Source: Symsagittifera roscoffensis
Taxonomy: Eukaryota > Xenacoelomorpha > Acoela > Convolutidae
Length of the DNA stretch: 64,000 nucleotides
Assembly (NCBI RefSeq): GCF_963678635.1
Contig: NC_087062.1
Location: 98,449,705-98,513,704, forward strand
Direction of reading: 5' to 3'
The notes under the pieces were generated by a model. It did no database searches. It saw only the letters and a program-made list of their open reading frames with translations, and had not been told where the DNA came from. A program made the position numbers and the translations under genes. Positions 29,252 through 40,965 of the stretch are shown here, piece after piece (the first letter of the stretch is position 1; the number at the start of each line of letters is the position of its first letter).

Positions 29252-31707
29252 TTACGGGGAGAATCCGGCCGCAGGTTGGGATAACCCAGCGGTTCTGGTT
29301 CCTCGACCGCGGCCTCGAGCCCGGGCTGACAGATTAGCAGTCCCAGCGACTGACAGCGCTGCTCGCCCGTGACTGCACCCCCGCCCGCTTGCCCAATTAT
29401 AGGGCAGAGTGTCATCAGAGGCGTCAATGCTGGATGAGTCGATATAATATAGCGCGCCCTCGACCACGCTAATGCAAGAGCGACCAAGGAGGTGCTCTCC
29501 TCCTCGCCACTGCTCGAGAACAGATCAAAGTCAGATACGCGCATCAGCTGCTCCGGTTCCGGCTCCGAGTCCGGGTCCCAGAAGGGCAGGACGGTTTCCA
29601 CCTCTATCTCGTCATCTTTGCCTCCATGTGCCTTGTCGTCCTCGTCTGTCTTGTCATTGTCAGTGAAGATAAACAAAGTTAAAACTTGATTGATACGGAG
29701 GAAGGGCTGGGTGTTTTTTTGCGGTTTAGATTGGAAAAATTTAAGTAAGTGGTCAAATGTGAAAAGGAGTGGTTGTTCACATGGCACCAGTTTGAATTAA
29801 TGTGACAATTATTACGGTCCAAAAGTAATAGTTGTGTGAAAAACCGTGGAAAACCGTGGAAAAACCGACTGAGCGGCTCCAAGTCCTGTCGACAGAGTGG
29901 GCACTTTGGATGCAACTCATCCGTCACCTTTCGCCATTAAGCCAAGCGCAGCTTATTTGTCACCTCCCCCTCAAGGATCTGATGTAAGGTTCTCCCCTCT
30001 TTACAACAGATTGGTCACATTTCTTGGGTTTCGTTAACAGAAGCGCTGACGATTTCTGAAACTTTATTCACTGATAATGAGATACCATATTTTCTGAAAT
30101 TGAAAAATTCAGTTAGTTACTCAGACTGCTTGATAAAAATTAGGATGACAAAATAAAATCGATCAAAAAAACACTGTTTTAAAATGTCAGTTAATAAACC
30201 TAGACATCGTTTAAAAAAACTGTACACCTTAAATAATATTCGAATTCAGTATCACCGAGTAGGCCCTTTTGACTGCAATTAGGGCGGGCAATGCTCCCAC
30301 TGGCAATGCCCCGCATGACCCACGATGGTGTTGGACGAGACAGTCCATCTCTTCTTTCTCTGCCAGCCTTTCCTCAGTTGTTGGCTTAAAACACATAATT
30401 ATCTTAGTTTAGCATGAGAGATTAAACTGAGTGATCGTCATTTTTTGGGATGAATTGAGCAATTCAGTATACGGATTGACAAAACTCAATTATTGGGTTC
30501 AGTTGAGTATTTTAGTATATGCGATTAAACTGGGTGCAGTTTTCTCGATACGGAAGTAATCATTTCAAAATCTGGGATGAAATTCGGACAGAAATACTAG
30601 CGCAAATTATCCTGGCAAGGTGATCACCTAAGGCTTTGTCGTGCGCCTTCAGAATTCTCCAGACTTCCTCCAGATCTTCTTATTCTTATGGTGGTATCGT
30701 GTCTCTGGTGCTATAAAAGTACCATTCTCAATTTTGTGTATTTCGACAAAAATGTATCAGTATACTCTTTGATACCACAGATGCACCATAAACTCATTCA
30801 GAGCCAACATCTGAAAATCAGGATAGCAGCTGCTGAAGAAAACTCTGGCAGCCGTAAGAAGGTGTTCACGGTGGATGAAATTGACACCCAGAGCAACTGG
30901 CTTTGAAAGCGTTTCAACCATGTGTATCAAGCCAGCTGGCATAAGGAGAACCTGGCGCTCCGTCAGAACCACTTTTTGATCCCCTCCAGCATCACAGCGA
31001 GGGTCATCCCCGGGAGACATCGGTTTCCTACCCAGAGGTTGCCGCGTCATATATTCCTGAATATCTGCTTGTTGTTGACAGACAAGGGCTATCAAATAAA
31101 GTGTTTTGCAGCCTAGAAGGAAAAAGAACTATTTGGAACAGTTTTCTAAAATTCTTTGAAAAAATTGTGAACCAGACTTTGTTTTTCTTTTCACTAAAAT
31201 GTCCATCACAGATGTACCGGTGATATCCTGGTGATTTGGTGTTCCTGCACCAGCCTGCGATAACAGCACTTGACTACTTTGTCGATACTTCTGTCTTCTC
31301 GAATTTCCTTTTATCTATGCTCCCAACTACACATCCTTGACCGCTTTTGAGACAGTGAATTTTGTGGCGGCCGACAGGGAAGCATCAGCATCAAGGATGT
31401 TTCAGAACATTGGCGACATTGATCGGAACAAAATTTGACCATCAGCAGGCTTAATTGATTGTATAAACTCCTAGGATTAAGCACAAACGTGAGGTTAAAC
31501 ATATTTGAAAACTGGACCACTCGGAATCTAATTATTTACAATTTGATAACCTTTTCCTCTTGGCTGTACCGTCCAGCTCTGAGTTCCTCGGGGTCCTCCT
31601 TTAAATTTTCGTCAATGAAATTGTCACTATACATTCGGCTGTCAAACTGGCAACTATCCGCAGGCCCTGTTAATCGGCTTTTGAAACCCTTGATGGATTT
31701 AGCCGAT
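29252..31707 (-). pseudogene. JmjC-domain protein gene, 5'-truncated copy A
   Basis: Exons on the minus strand match copy B. One carries HQDITGTSVMDIL (about 31200-31250), with the Fe-binding HxD of JmjC hydroxylases. The next (30757-31117) starts after TTTTCCTTCTAG, with KTLYLI and PAGLIHMVE, which supplies the distal His. A GC-rich last exon ends at 29252, followed by AATAAA at 29230-29235 (minus). The duplication boundary at 31707 cuts the first recognisable exon and joins it to the 3' part of the copy B Artemis-like gene, so this copy has lost its own promoter and start. Confidence 0.55.
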
Positions 31708-32496
31708 GCTGTTTTAAATTCGCAGGCGTAGGCGACGGCTTGGAGAAATGGGTTTTGGTACTTTCGCCAATTAAGGTGAGCCAATTTGAATTGACGGAAC
31801 AAACTGGTAAAGTTGATACTGACATAACGAAATGTGAACTTTAGTGTTGAATCTAAGTGCAAGCTCTTTCATCAAAAACTCATAACCGTGCAAGTTTTCT
31901 AACAAAATGAACCACATTATTTTGAAATGAACAGAGCCATGAGGACACGGCTTGAAACATGGCTGAAAACAGATCTCCCTACAAGGTATTAAATTGGAAT
32001 CTGTTTTGCAAAACGTTGTGTCGATGTAAGGTTATCAATGTTGTGAACAGCAGCCTCTAGTAAATTGTCGATCAGATGATTTATTCGCTTCGTATGACCA
32101 ACTTGCCATCTGAAATTGACGGTAAAAAGGACAGATTCTTCTTTGGAAACTAGTAAGAATTTTATTGAATCTAGACAGTGACCTGCAGGAAAAAGAGTGA
32201 CAGTTAGGGTATGAGTCTGGTCCCCGTCCAATGGAACATTGAAGGTTAACCCATGATCTGAATCCAGCGTATTTTATATGGATTTAAATGAACATAAAGC
32301 GGCAATGCAATCAATTAAGTAGCCGAAACTTTATGACAAAAAATTTTAATGTTATAGTGTCTGAACGTTTCGGAGAGCTCCGGCTTGTTAAGGCCACCAT
32401 GTGATCTGTATGACCTTGCGAAAGAAAATAAACCGTAGATTTAAGGTTCTCACCACTGAAGCGATCACTTGAAACCCCAGAAAACTCTGATATTAG
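31708..32496 (-). pseudogene. Artemis/SNM1-like gene, copy B, 3'-truncated
   Basis: Exon blocks 1-3 are as in copy A (YFLSQGHTDHM, PAGHCLDS, LENLHGYEF), offset by 4,796 bases. Block 4, with the SLHSS motif, is absent because the unit ends at 31708. Reading across the junction enters the JmjC exon of unit A and meets a stop after about a dozen residues. Confidence 0.6.
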
Positions 32497-32945
32497 ACCG
32501 CAAAAATCTGTTATAGTTATTGAAGGAAAAAGGAAGTATGAACAGTGAGTTAATAAAATGAGGATTGAAGATACATTTCTATAGTTTTTAAGAAACGAGA
32601 AGACCACCACAATTTGACACTCTTGAGCCCGTTATCCGTTGAGAAATCTATCCAGTTAAAACCTTTTTTCCAAAACCAATAAGAAATACTTGGAAATTTC
32701 GAATCCATAACTATCATTAAAAAATTTAATTAGTTTAAATAACTATGTATAGCACCAATAAAAGTTTAAAACAAAGCCCAACAGAAATTCCCCATAGCTG
32801 GAAGCGGTAAAATTTATCAGATAAGGCAATGAAGAGAAAAAGATAACTAACTCTACAGTTTTAGATAAAGAAAGGACGTTGCTTCACTTTGTAACTGGTT
32901 GACTTTGATAAAAAACACTGATAAATTTCTAAAAGAGGAAGCTGA

Positions 32946-34001
32946 CTGACGGCATTCGATGTAATTCAGTGACGGCGTTTGATGTAGCACCAGAGACGGT
33001 GGTTTTAGAAGGCGAATTGAGTTGGCACCAGAGACGGCGATTTGCACTAAAAAAGTGTTTTCTAATAAAAACCTGGTCATAAAGTAAATTGGTAAAATTA
33101 GTTTGAGATTCTGAAATTTAGATGGCTGATGATTGGCTCTCTTAGTACACAGCAAGCGTCTAAACTTGTGTTTCTTTTGCGAGTTGAGTTCGAGTTGACT
33201 GATTGTGTTGGGCAACTGTATACTGTTTGCGTCGGGCTATTGTTTTCACTACGGCGATTGCGTTCACTACGGCGGCATTTGCACTAAAGACGGTTTTCTA
33301 AAAAACTAGTCGTATTCAATTTCTGTAATTAATTTTGAGGTTTGAGATTTTGAAACTTACTGTTAAGTGAGGGTGCTGATAAGTGATTTGAAGTAAGTTT
33401 CGAAAAAAGTAAGGGTACTGGTAGTGAGGGTACTGATACCATACTGTCGGGCTTTTCCATGCTGTTTGAGTGGGCGATTGGGTCCGGCGGTTGTTCTCAC
33501 TACGGAGGCGTTTGCACTAAAAACAGTTTTCTAATGAACTATTCATAAACTTTTGTAGTTATATATTTTGATATTTGATGTTTTGTAATTTACTGATAAA
33601 AGAGGGTACTGATCTATAATTTGAGTTAAGTTTCAAAATAAGTGAAGGTAGTGATAGTGAAGGTACTGATAGCATACTGTCGGGCACTTGCATACCGTTC
33701 GAGTCGAGCTATTGAGTCGGGCGATTGTTTTCACTACGGCGGCACTTGCACTAAAAACAGTTTTCTAATAAACTGGTCAGAAACTATTGCAATGATGTTT
33801 TTGAGATTTGAGAACTTGAAACTTATTGAGAAATTGGGGTAGTGATAAGTGATCTGAGGTAAGTTTCATAATAAGTGAAGTTACTGATAGTGAGGTTACT
33901 GATAGCATACGGTCGGGCATTTGCATGCTGCTTCAGTCGGGCGATTGTTTTCACTACGGCGATTGTTTTCACTACGGCGGCATTTGCACTAAGAAAAGTT
34001 T
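32946..34001. repeat. About 235-bp degenerate tandem repeat, five units (unit B)
   Basis: This is the copy of the array in the second 4,796-bp unit, at a constant offset of 4,796 bases. Confidence 0.9.
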
Positions 34002-34047
34002 ACTAAAAAACCAGTCATAAAATTTTTTATTAATACATTTCCAACCT

Positions 34048-36605
34048 TTACGGGGAGAATCCGGCCGCAGGTTGGGATAACCCAGCGGTTCTGGTTCCTC
34101 GACCGCGGCCTCGAGCCCGGGCTGACAGATTAGCAGTCCCAGCGACTGACAGCGCTGCTCGCCCGTGACTGCACCCCCGCCCGCTTGCCCAATTATAGGG
34201 CAGAGTGTCATCAGAGGCGTCAATGCTGGATGAGTCGATATAATATAGCGCGCCCTCGACCACGCTAATGCAAGAGCGACCAAGGAGGTGCTCTCCTCCT
34301 CGCCACTGCTCGAGAACAGATCAAAGTCAGATACGCGCATCAGCTGCTCCGGTTCCGGCTCCGAGTCCGGGTCCCAGAAGGGCAGGACGGTTTCCACCTC
34401 TATCTCGTCATCTTTGCCTCCATGTGCCTTGTCGTCCTCGTCTGTCTTGTCATTGTCAGTGAAGATAAACAAAGTTAAAACTTGATTGATACGGAGGAAG
34501 GGCTGGGTGTTTTTTTGCGGTTTAGATTGGAAAAATTTAAGTAAGTGGTCAAATGTGAAAAGGAGTGGTTGTTCACATGGCACCAGTTTGAATTAATGTG
34601 ACAATTATTACGGTCCAAAAGTAATAGTTGTGTGAAAAACCGTGGAAAACCGTGGAAAAACCGACTGAGCGGCTCCAAGTCCTGTCGACAGAGTGGGCAC
34701 TTTGGATGCAACTCATCCGTCACCTTTCGCCATTAAGCCAAGCGCAGCTTATTTGTCACCTCCCCCTCAAGGATCTGATGTAAGGTTCTCCCCTCTTTAC
34801 AACAGATTGGTCACATTTCTTGGGTTTCGTTAACAGAAGCGCTGACGATTTCTGAAACTTTATTCACTGATAATGAGATACCATATTTTCTGAAATTGAA
34901 AAATTCAGTTAGTTACTCAGACTGCTTGATAAAAATTAGGATGACAAAATAAAATCGATCAAAAAAACACTGTTTTAAAATGTCAGTTAATAAACCTAGA
35001 CATCGTTTAAAAAAACTGTACACCTTAAATAATATTCGAATTCAGTATCACCGAGTAGGCCCTTTTGACTGCAATTAGGGCGGGCAATGCTCCCACTGGC
35101 AATGCCCCGCATGACCCACGATGGTGTTGGACGAGACAGTCCATCTCTTCTTTCTCTGCCAGCCTTTCCTCAGTTGTTGGCTTAAAACACATAATTATCT
35201 TAGTTTAGCATGAGAGATTAAACTGAGTGATCGTCATTTTTTGGGATGAATTGAGCAATTCAGTATACGGATTGACAAAACTCAATTATTGGGTTCAGTT
35301 GAGTATTTTAGTATATGCGATTAAACTGGGTGCAGTTTTCTCGATACGGAAGTAATCATTTCAAAATCTGGGATGAAATTCGGACAGAAATACTAGCGCA
35401 AATTATCCTGGCAAGGTGATCACCTAAGGCTTTGTCGTGCGCCTTCAGAATTCTCCAGACTTCCTCCAGATCTTCTTATTCTTATGGTGGTATCGTGTCT
35501 CTGGTGCTATAAAAGTACCATTCTCAATTTTGTGTATTTCGACAAAAATGTATCAGTATACTCTTTGATACCACAGATGCACCATAAACTCATTCAGAGC
35601 CAACATCTGAAAATCAGGATAGCAGCTGCTGAAGAAAACTCTGGCAGCCGTAAGAAGGTGTTCACGGTGGATGAAATTGACACCCAGAGCAACTGGCTTT
35701 GAAAGCGTTTCAACCATGTGTATCAAGCCAGCTGGCATAAGGAGAACCTGGCGCTCCGTCAGAACCACTTTTTGATCCCCTCCAGCATCACAGCGAGGGT
35801 CATCCCCGGGAGACATCGGTTTCCTACCCAGAGGTTGCCGCGTCATATATTCCTGAATATATGCTTGTTGTTGACAGACAAGGGCTATCAAATAAAGTGT
35901 TTTGCAGCCTAGAAGGAAAAAGAACTATTTGGAACAGTTTTCTAAAATTCTTTGAAAAAATTGTGAACCAGACTTTGTTTTTCTTTTCACTAAAATGTCC
36001 ATCACAGATGTACCGGTGATATCCTGGTGATTTGGCGTTCCTGCACCAGCCTGCGATAACAGCACTTGACTACTTTGTCGATACTTCTGTCTTCTCGAAT
36101 TTCCTTTTATCTATGCTCCCAACTACACATCCTTGACCGCTTTTGAGACAGTGAATTTTGTGGCGGCCGACAGGGAAGCATCAGCATCAAGGATGTTTCA
36201 GAACATTGGCGACATTGATCGGAACAAAATTTGACCATCAGCAGGCTTAATTGATTGTATAAACTCCTAGGATTAAGCACAAACGTGAGGTTAAACATAT
36301 TTGAAAACTGGACCACTCGGAATCTAATTATTTACAATTTGATAACCTTTTCCTTTTGGCTGTACCGTCCAGCTCTGAGTTCCTCGGGGTCCTCCTTTAA
36401 ATTTTCGTCAATGAAATTGTCACTATACATTCGGCTGTCAAACTGGCAACTATCCGCAGGCCCTGTTAATTGGCTTTTGAAACCCTTGATGGATTTAGCC
36501 GATGGAACTAACATGGCTCCTCGTTGGCCAATAAACCACTCTGACTGGATCCAGTTGAAAAGATTAACCGCAGCCACCCGCTGTACTAGACTTGAGGCAG
36601 GCATG
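34048..36605 (-). CDS. JmjC-domain protein (KDM2/KDM7-like), copy B with intact 5' side
   Basis: Proposed exons on the minus strand start with one at 36605 after TATTTTGTTAG, beginning MPASSLVQRV. Another has AATKFTVSKAVKDV (near 36115-36180), resembling the TFTVRDV-type stretch before JmjC domains. The HQD exon is about 35996-36046, and the exon at 35553-35913 carries KTLYLI, PAGLIHMVE and ALGVNFIH. The acidic region EEESTSL and a GC-rich exon end at 34048, with AATAAA at 34026-34031. Fe(II)/2-oxoglutarate ligands H, D and H are all present, so hydroxylase or demethylase activity is possible. Exon joins are uncertain and I could not assemble a full frame. The gene may start further upstream. 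Confidence 0.5.
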
Positions 36606-38420
36606 ATCTAACAAAATACCCAAAAAAGATGATCGAAAATTATTTTTAACCACTTTGAGCTAATTTTAGGTTCAGATGCTTACTTGCGAACGTCTCTCTT
36701 TTAGTTCGCCAAAATCAATTCGAGGTAACATGTCTATCTGACTGGCACTCGTTCTACAAGAGCTGCCTGAAACCACGGCAAAAAACTGCGGTTTTTCCCA
36801 AGCGCTTCTGGTTTCTGTATCCGAACCAGAGGAAGACGTTAATCTGTCCTCAGATCTACGTCAACCGGATGAAGTGGCGAAATGGAGCCTGATAGAGGAA
36901 AGAGTGCAATGAACTCTGGTACGAGAGGAAGTGAATCTGGCCTCAGACACGGTCCATTCGGTATTTCGGTTTCGGGAAGTGGTACCATCCTAATCGAGGT
37001 ATGTTCATTGATAGTACTTCTTATTTCTGAAGCAAACACTGTAGTGCCAACAGTACCTGGAGCAGTGCCCTTGGAGATTTCGCTGTCATTCGGTGAAATA
37101 GTGGACTAAAACAGTGATGTTGATTTAATTGCAGACTAGTGGGTGGACAATTAAACTTGCAGACTAGTGGCTGGACAGTTATAATTGCAGATTAGTGGAC
37201 ATTTAAAAAAAAACGACGATTTGTTACATACAATTGAAAAGGTCGTTACGCGTTCTGCAACCTCCGGCTCCAATTTGCACAAAATCATTACCAATTCTTA
37301 CTTGGACCAGCTCATCGGCTCGTTTGGTTCCTGTTTCGAACAGGGAGTCGTCACATCATGCTCACATCTGAATGGCTCATGTTTCTAAAACAGCTGTCAA
37401 ACCAGGAGGTCGTCTTGCTCGTCTTCTTGATTTTGGTTGTTTCTCTGCTAGTTCCCAACACAGTTTTAACGGTAGTACGTCTCGTCGCCTGATTCATCGT
37501 CATTGTCGTGATGCAGGCCGAATTATTTGGCTTGGTGTTAAAACAAAATGCGAAAACGAAATCAAAATACACAAAAATCGATGGATTCGTATTTTTTTCC
37601 AACGAAACACATCTTCACTCACATTGATCATTGCCGGTTTGATCCTCGCGGATCAAATTAGCCCTGCTCTGCTTCGGTCCGAATGGTAATTATCACTCCT
37701 CATAAACGTCCCGCACGAAATTATACTTTTTCCTAGTGGGAGAGAGCAGCTTTCGCTTGAGTTCAGATCTTCAACTGGCTCTTATCCTCTCCCAACATCC
37801 AGTCGACAACACATGCTCTGCCGTTCTCTAGCAGTCGCTGAAGCCCTCCGTGACACAGAACATGCATTTCAACGTTTTCAGTTTCGCATTCCTCTTATTG
37901 CATCGCTTTTCAGCAAAATGGCGGACCATGTTGCTTTTTTGCAAAAATTGTAGGTCGCACTTTGGAAACGAAAACAAAAACAAAATCAGCCAAGGATTAA
38001 TAATTAGACAGTTACTAGTTTTTCACATTTTTGATTTTGTACAAAAATTGGTATGCAGACTATAATTAGGCTTTTACATCGTTAGCCCTCGTTACAAAAG
38101 TAAAGCCCTCTTCACAGCATAAAATTGGTTCATAGGAGTAGGAAAAAGAGCCAATAAATTTTAGCGGAATCCGCAAATTTTTGAGCACTATATCATTTTA
38201 TTGGAATCCAGCATCAAATCGTTTGGAACCTGTAACATCAAATTTGTGAATATACCCTTTGGAATGTGAAACGCGTACCTCAATTTTGAAATGAAAACCA
38301 CAATTTTGACATGAATTGTGAAATGCGAGCCTTAAACTTTAATATGATATAAATTTTTTGGAAAAAAAAACGTCTTTTAGGTCACAATATTTTTGATGCA
38401 CATTTACTTCGTTGTTTTAA
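36504..38420. other. Unique region upstream of the JmjC-like gene
   Basis: No confident coding exon. Around 36840-37110 and 37370-37690 base composition is richer in G+C and frames are open on the + strand for 75-105 codons, but I recognise nothing and see no splice context. A small repeat sits at 37131-37200. Confidence 0.45.
37131..37200. repeat. 28-bp tandem repeat, about 2.5 units
   Basis: GCAGACTAGTGG-type units start at 37131, 37159 and 37187 (GCAGATTAGTGG), each followed by a GGACA segment. Confidence 0.85.
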
Positions 38421-38424
38421 AAAC

Positions 38425-38515
38425 AGCTTGCAGTGCCAAGGAGTTGAACCAGCGACCTCTGGTTTGGTAGCCATATTCTTTACCTCCAGGCCAACAGACC
38501 CCTCAGGTTGCAAAA
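38425..38515 (-). other. tRNA-like sequence (possible SINE head or tRNA pseudogene)
   Basis: On the minus strand there is an A-box-like TGGCCTGGAGG (about 38483-38493) and a perfect B-box GGTTCAACTCC (38440-38450), about 33 bases apart as in tRNA promoters. The T-stem pairs only over two bases and the acceptor stem does not close, so it is not a functional tRNA. Confidence 0.45.
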
Positions 38516-38984
38516 TCATGTTATTACCCTTGAAAACATTTATTACCCATTTTATTTTGTAAAGTAACATTTGAAGAAAAACGCTAAGGATAATGATAAA
38601 CTTATTTTTGCACGCGAAATCATTCAAATATCTAATTATAAAATCAAATCAGATTCGGTATCAGTTTTCAAAACTAAAAATCAATTTTCACGATATAAAA
38701 TTTTGTGGTTACTATAAAGTTACAAGATACCGCAGTTTTAAATTTTGCTAATTGTTCCATTTTATGGGACCTTGTAACGAATATCCGAATACCCATAAAA
38801 ATATGGCCCCCTACTATGCCCGGACGAATTTTGTACCCTGTTAACTACTCCCTTTCTCCGATATGCCCCCCACAATTTTTTTACCTTGTTGACTACCCCC
38901 CTCCCCATGGCAAAAGGAAGAGAAATAGTTAACAATATTCCCGGTTTTTATCCCCCTAAAACGATTGGGTAAATTGTACGGTTG

Positions 38985-39745
38985 ATCCCTATATATAATG
39001 GTAATTGCCATGTTTTGGGATTTCGGAGAACTGCAACAAACTATCCATTGTCAGTATATGGAATTTTGAAGAACTGCAATAAACCATTGAAAGTAATTGG
39101 AATTTTGCAGACCTTAGTGTCAGTATTTGGGATTTTGGTCAGTATCTGGAATTTTGCCACTGCAACGAACTGTTGTCAGTATTTGGGAGTTTGCAAGTGC
39201 AACGAATTATTGTCAGTATTTGGGATTTCGCCCATATGTAATAAGTTTTTTCGTTCCAAGTTTGTTTTAGGCTTTCTGTCAACAAACAACTGGTTGTCAG
39301 TATTTGAGATTTTGCAGAATTGCAACGAGTTATTGTACTTATTTGGAATTTTGCAGAATTTATAGTCAGTATTTGGGATTTTGGTCAGTGTTTGGGCTTT
39401 TGCAACTGCAACGAATTGTTGTCTGAGCGAGTTAAAATTTGTACTGTAATTGGAATTTGGATTAAATTTGGAACGAAATTTGAAAAAAATTGGAACGAAT
39501 TGATCAGTATTTAAGGTTAGTTGGAATGGGACTACGAACAATTGTCAGTGAGATTTAGCAAAACTTGAACAGAATACTTCAGTTTTTGGGATGGGCAACA
39601 GACTGAACGGTGCCATTACACATTTCTCTCCGTCAAGGTTTAAAATTTTGCAAATTTAGAAAACAAACTATTTCAGTATTTGGGACGGGAAATAGGCTAA
39701 ACGGTGCCATTCCTCTCTTGTCAGTATTTGCGATTTTGAAAAAAT
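38985..39745. repeat. Degenerate minisatellite (TTGTCAGTATTTGGGATTTTG units)
   Basis: Around fifteen imperfect units of about 35-50 bases contain GTCAGTATTTGG(A/G)ATTTTG followed by CA(A/G)CTGCAACGAAT. Frames on both strands through this array are repeat artefacts. Confidence 0.85.
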
Positions 39746-40031
39746 GAACGGATTGTTCAGAGGGGGAAACATATTCAACCCTAAATTTTTCAAAGAAAGT
39801 AAAAAGTGTAACAGAAAAAAAATAGCATCACTTTAGTTTTCCAGTGTCCGCAGCCCCACTCTCTTTTCACCTAGGGTATATTTACAAAGTAGTTAAACTG
39901 GGTAGTTCAAGAAGTATTGATCTCATCGGATTAACATGATTAACCATTTGGAAGCGTATGATAATCACGGATTATGAAATCTATCACGATGAAAATCAAT
40001 TAATCGAATTCAAGAAACAGTTAGTAACTTT

Positions 40032-40965
40032 TGTGACATTCGACCAGATTGTGTCAAAATGCAGATTCAGCAGATTCGGAAATTTAGCAGCGAACCTTCC
40101 GAGTTGGTGATTTTGAAGGATTAACGACGTTATTGAGACGATTAGTCAAACGGTGTGGAGGCTGGGATATTCTGGTATTTTGAAGTTTTGGTATTTTGAA
40201 AAATTCGAAATATGACGTCATGTTTCTGAGAAACGTCAGAAACGGCCATTTTGGCGAAAAAGTCGAAGAAAAACAGAACAACATTAGTTGCGATTGCGAT
40301 AACAACGGAGATTGTGATAAAAAAACGACAACAAATCGCAGAGTTAACAGAGAACGTTCCGAGTTGCAACTATTGTGTCGTTACAATAGTTGCAAGGCAG
40401 TTGCTAACAACAGTGAGGGGTGGAAACCAGCCTTCCGGGTTCGGAGAAATCAAGCTAAACGTGCTTGATTCAGTGGAGTCAAGAATCCGGAGGGGTCTCG
40501 GGACTGAAACTGATAGTGTTTGACATAACCTTTTAGCTTCCTGTCATGCCCTGAGTTGAATTTAATTAACAACTGAATTCATTTTGATAAGGATGAGAAG
40601 CTAGGAGTTAGGGGGAAAGGGTTGATCCATCTTCGATGGATATGATGATTTTTATCTACTGAACAAAAACAAAAATAATTCAATAAATAGTAATAGCCCT
40701 GTTTTTAGGAGTGACCTCGTGGTCTGGGGATACTGAGACCCAGCCATGAGCTCACTATTCCTGCATGTAATCTAGTTAATTTGAGTGTTTTGACCGAAGC
40801 CGAGAGCAGTAACGTTTTTGTCGACCCGATGTTAGAAAGACCACCAAAAGAACTGGCTTGGTAGAGACGGTTAAAAGCATGTAAAGCTCTGTTTAGACGT
40901 TGGCCAGTCGTCTGAGGACTTAGTTTTATTTTCCGTCGATATGTATCTTCCGGGCGAATGTTACA
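40032..40965 (+). mobile_element. Solo-like LTR of the giant element, + orientation
   Basis: The 934-bp sequence starts TGTGACATTCG and ends CGAATGTTACA, an imperfect terminal inverted repeat with TG..CA ends. It matches the reverse complement of 42859-43769 over its length with scattered differences. An AATAAA lies at about 40682. It is not preceded by the polypurine-like GGGGAG seen at the other LTR. Flanking pentamers ACTTT and TAGAT do not match, so there is no target-site duplication; it is a solo LTR altered by recombination or a rearranged end. Confidence 0.85.

Larger units (their letters stand above)
26912..31707. repeat. 4,796-bp tandem duplication, unit A
   Basis: Every base from 26912 onward recurs 4,796 bases later; unit B is 31708-36503. 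I found only a handful of substitutions (for example 27907/32703, 31069/35865, 31236/36032, 31554/36350, 31674/36470), so identity is about 99.9%. Only about one base of identity is shared at the breakpoints, as in end-joining. The unit holds a nearly complete Artemis-like gene and the JmjC-like gene without its 5' end. Confidence 0.97.
31708..36503. repeat. 4,796-bp tandem duplication, unit B
   Basis: This is the second unit, directly abutting unit A in the same orientation. Unit B joins unique sequence upstream of the JmjC gene at 36504; unit A joins the unique 3' end of the Artemis-like gene at 26911. Each unit therefore keeps one complete flank. Confidence 0.97.

Noticed and set aside
29472-29689. 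Plus-strand frames rich in Pro/Arg/Ser
   Set aside because: They are the antisense of the acidic GC-rich exon of the JmjC-like gene.
37372-37689. 105-codon + strand frame upstream of the JmjC-like gene
   Set aside because: Composition is mildly coding-like but there is no recognisable motif, no start context and no splice partner.
38982-39541. Open frames of 121-127 codons on both strands
   Set aside because: Produced by the minisatellite; residues simply repeat the unit.
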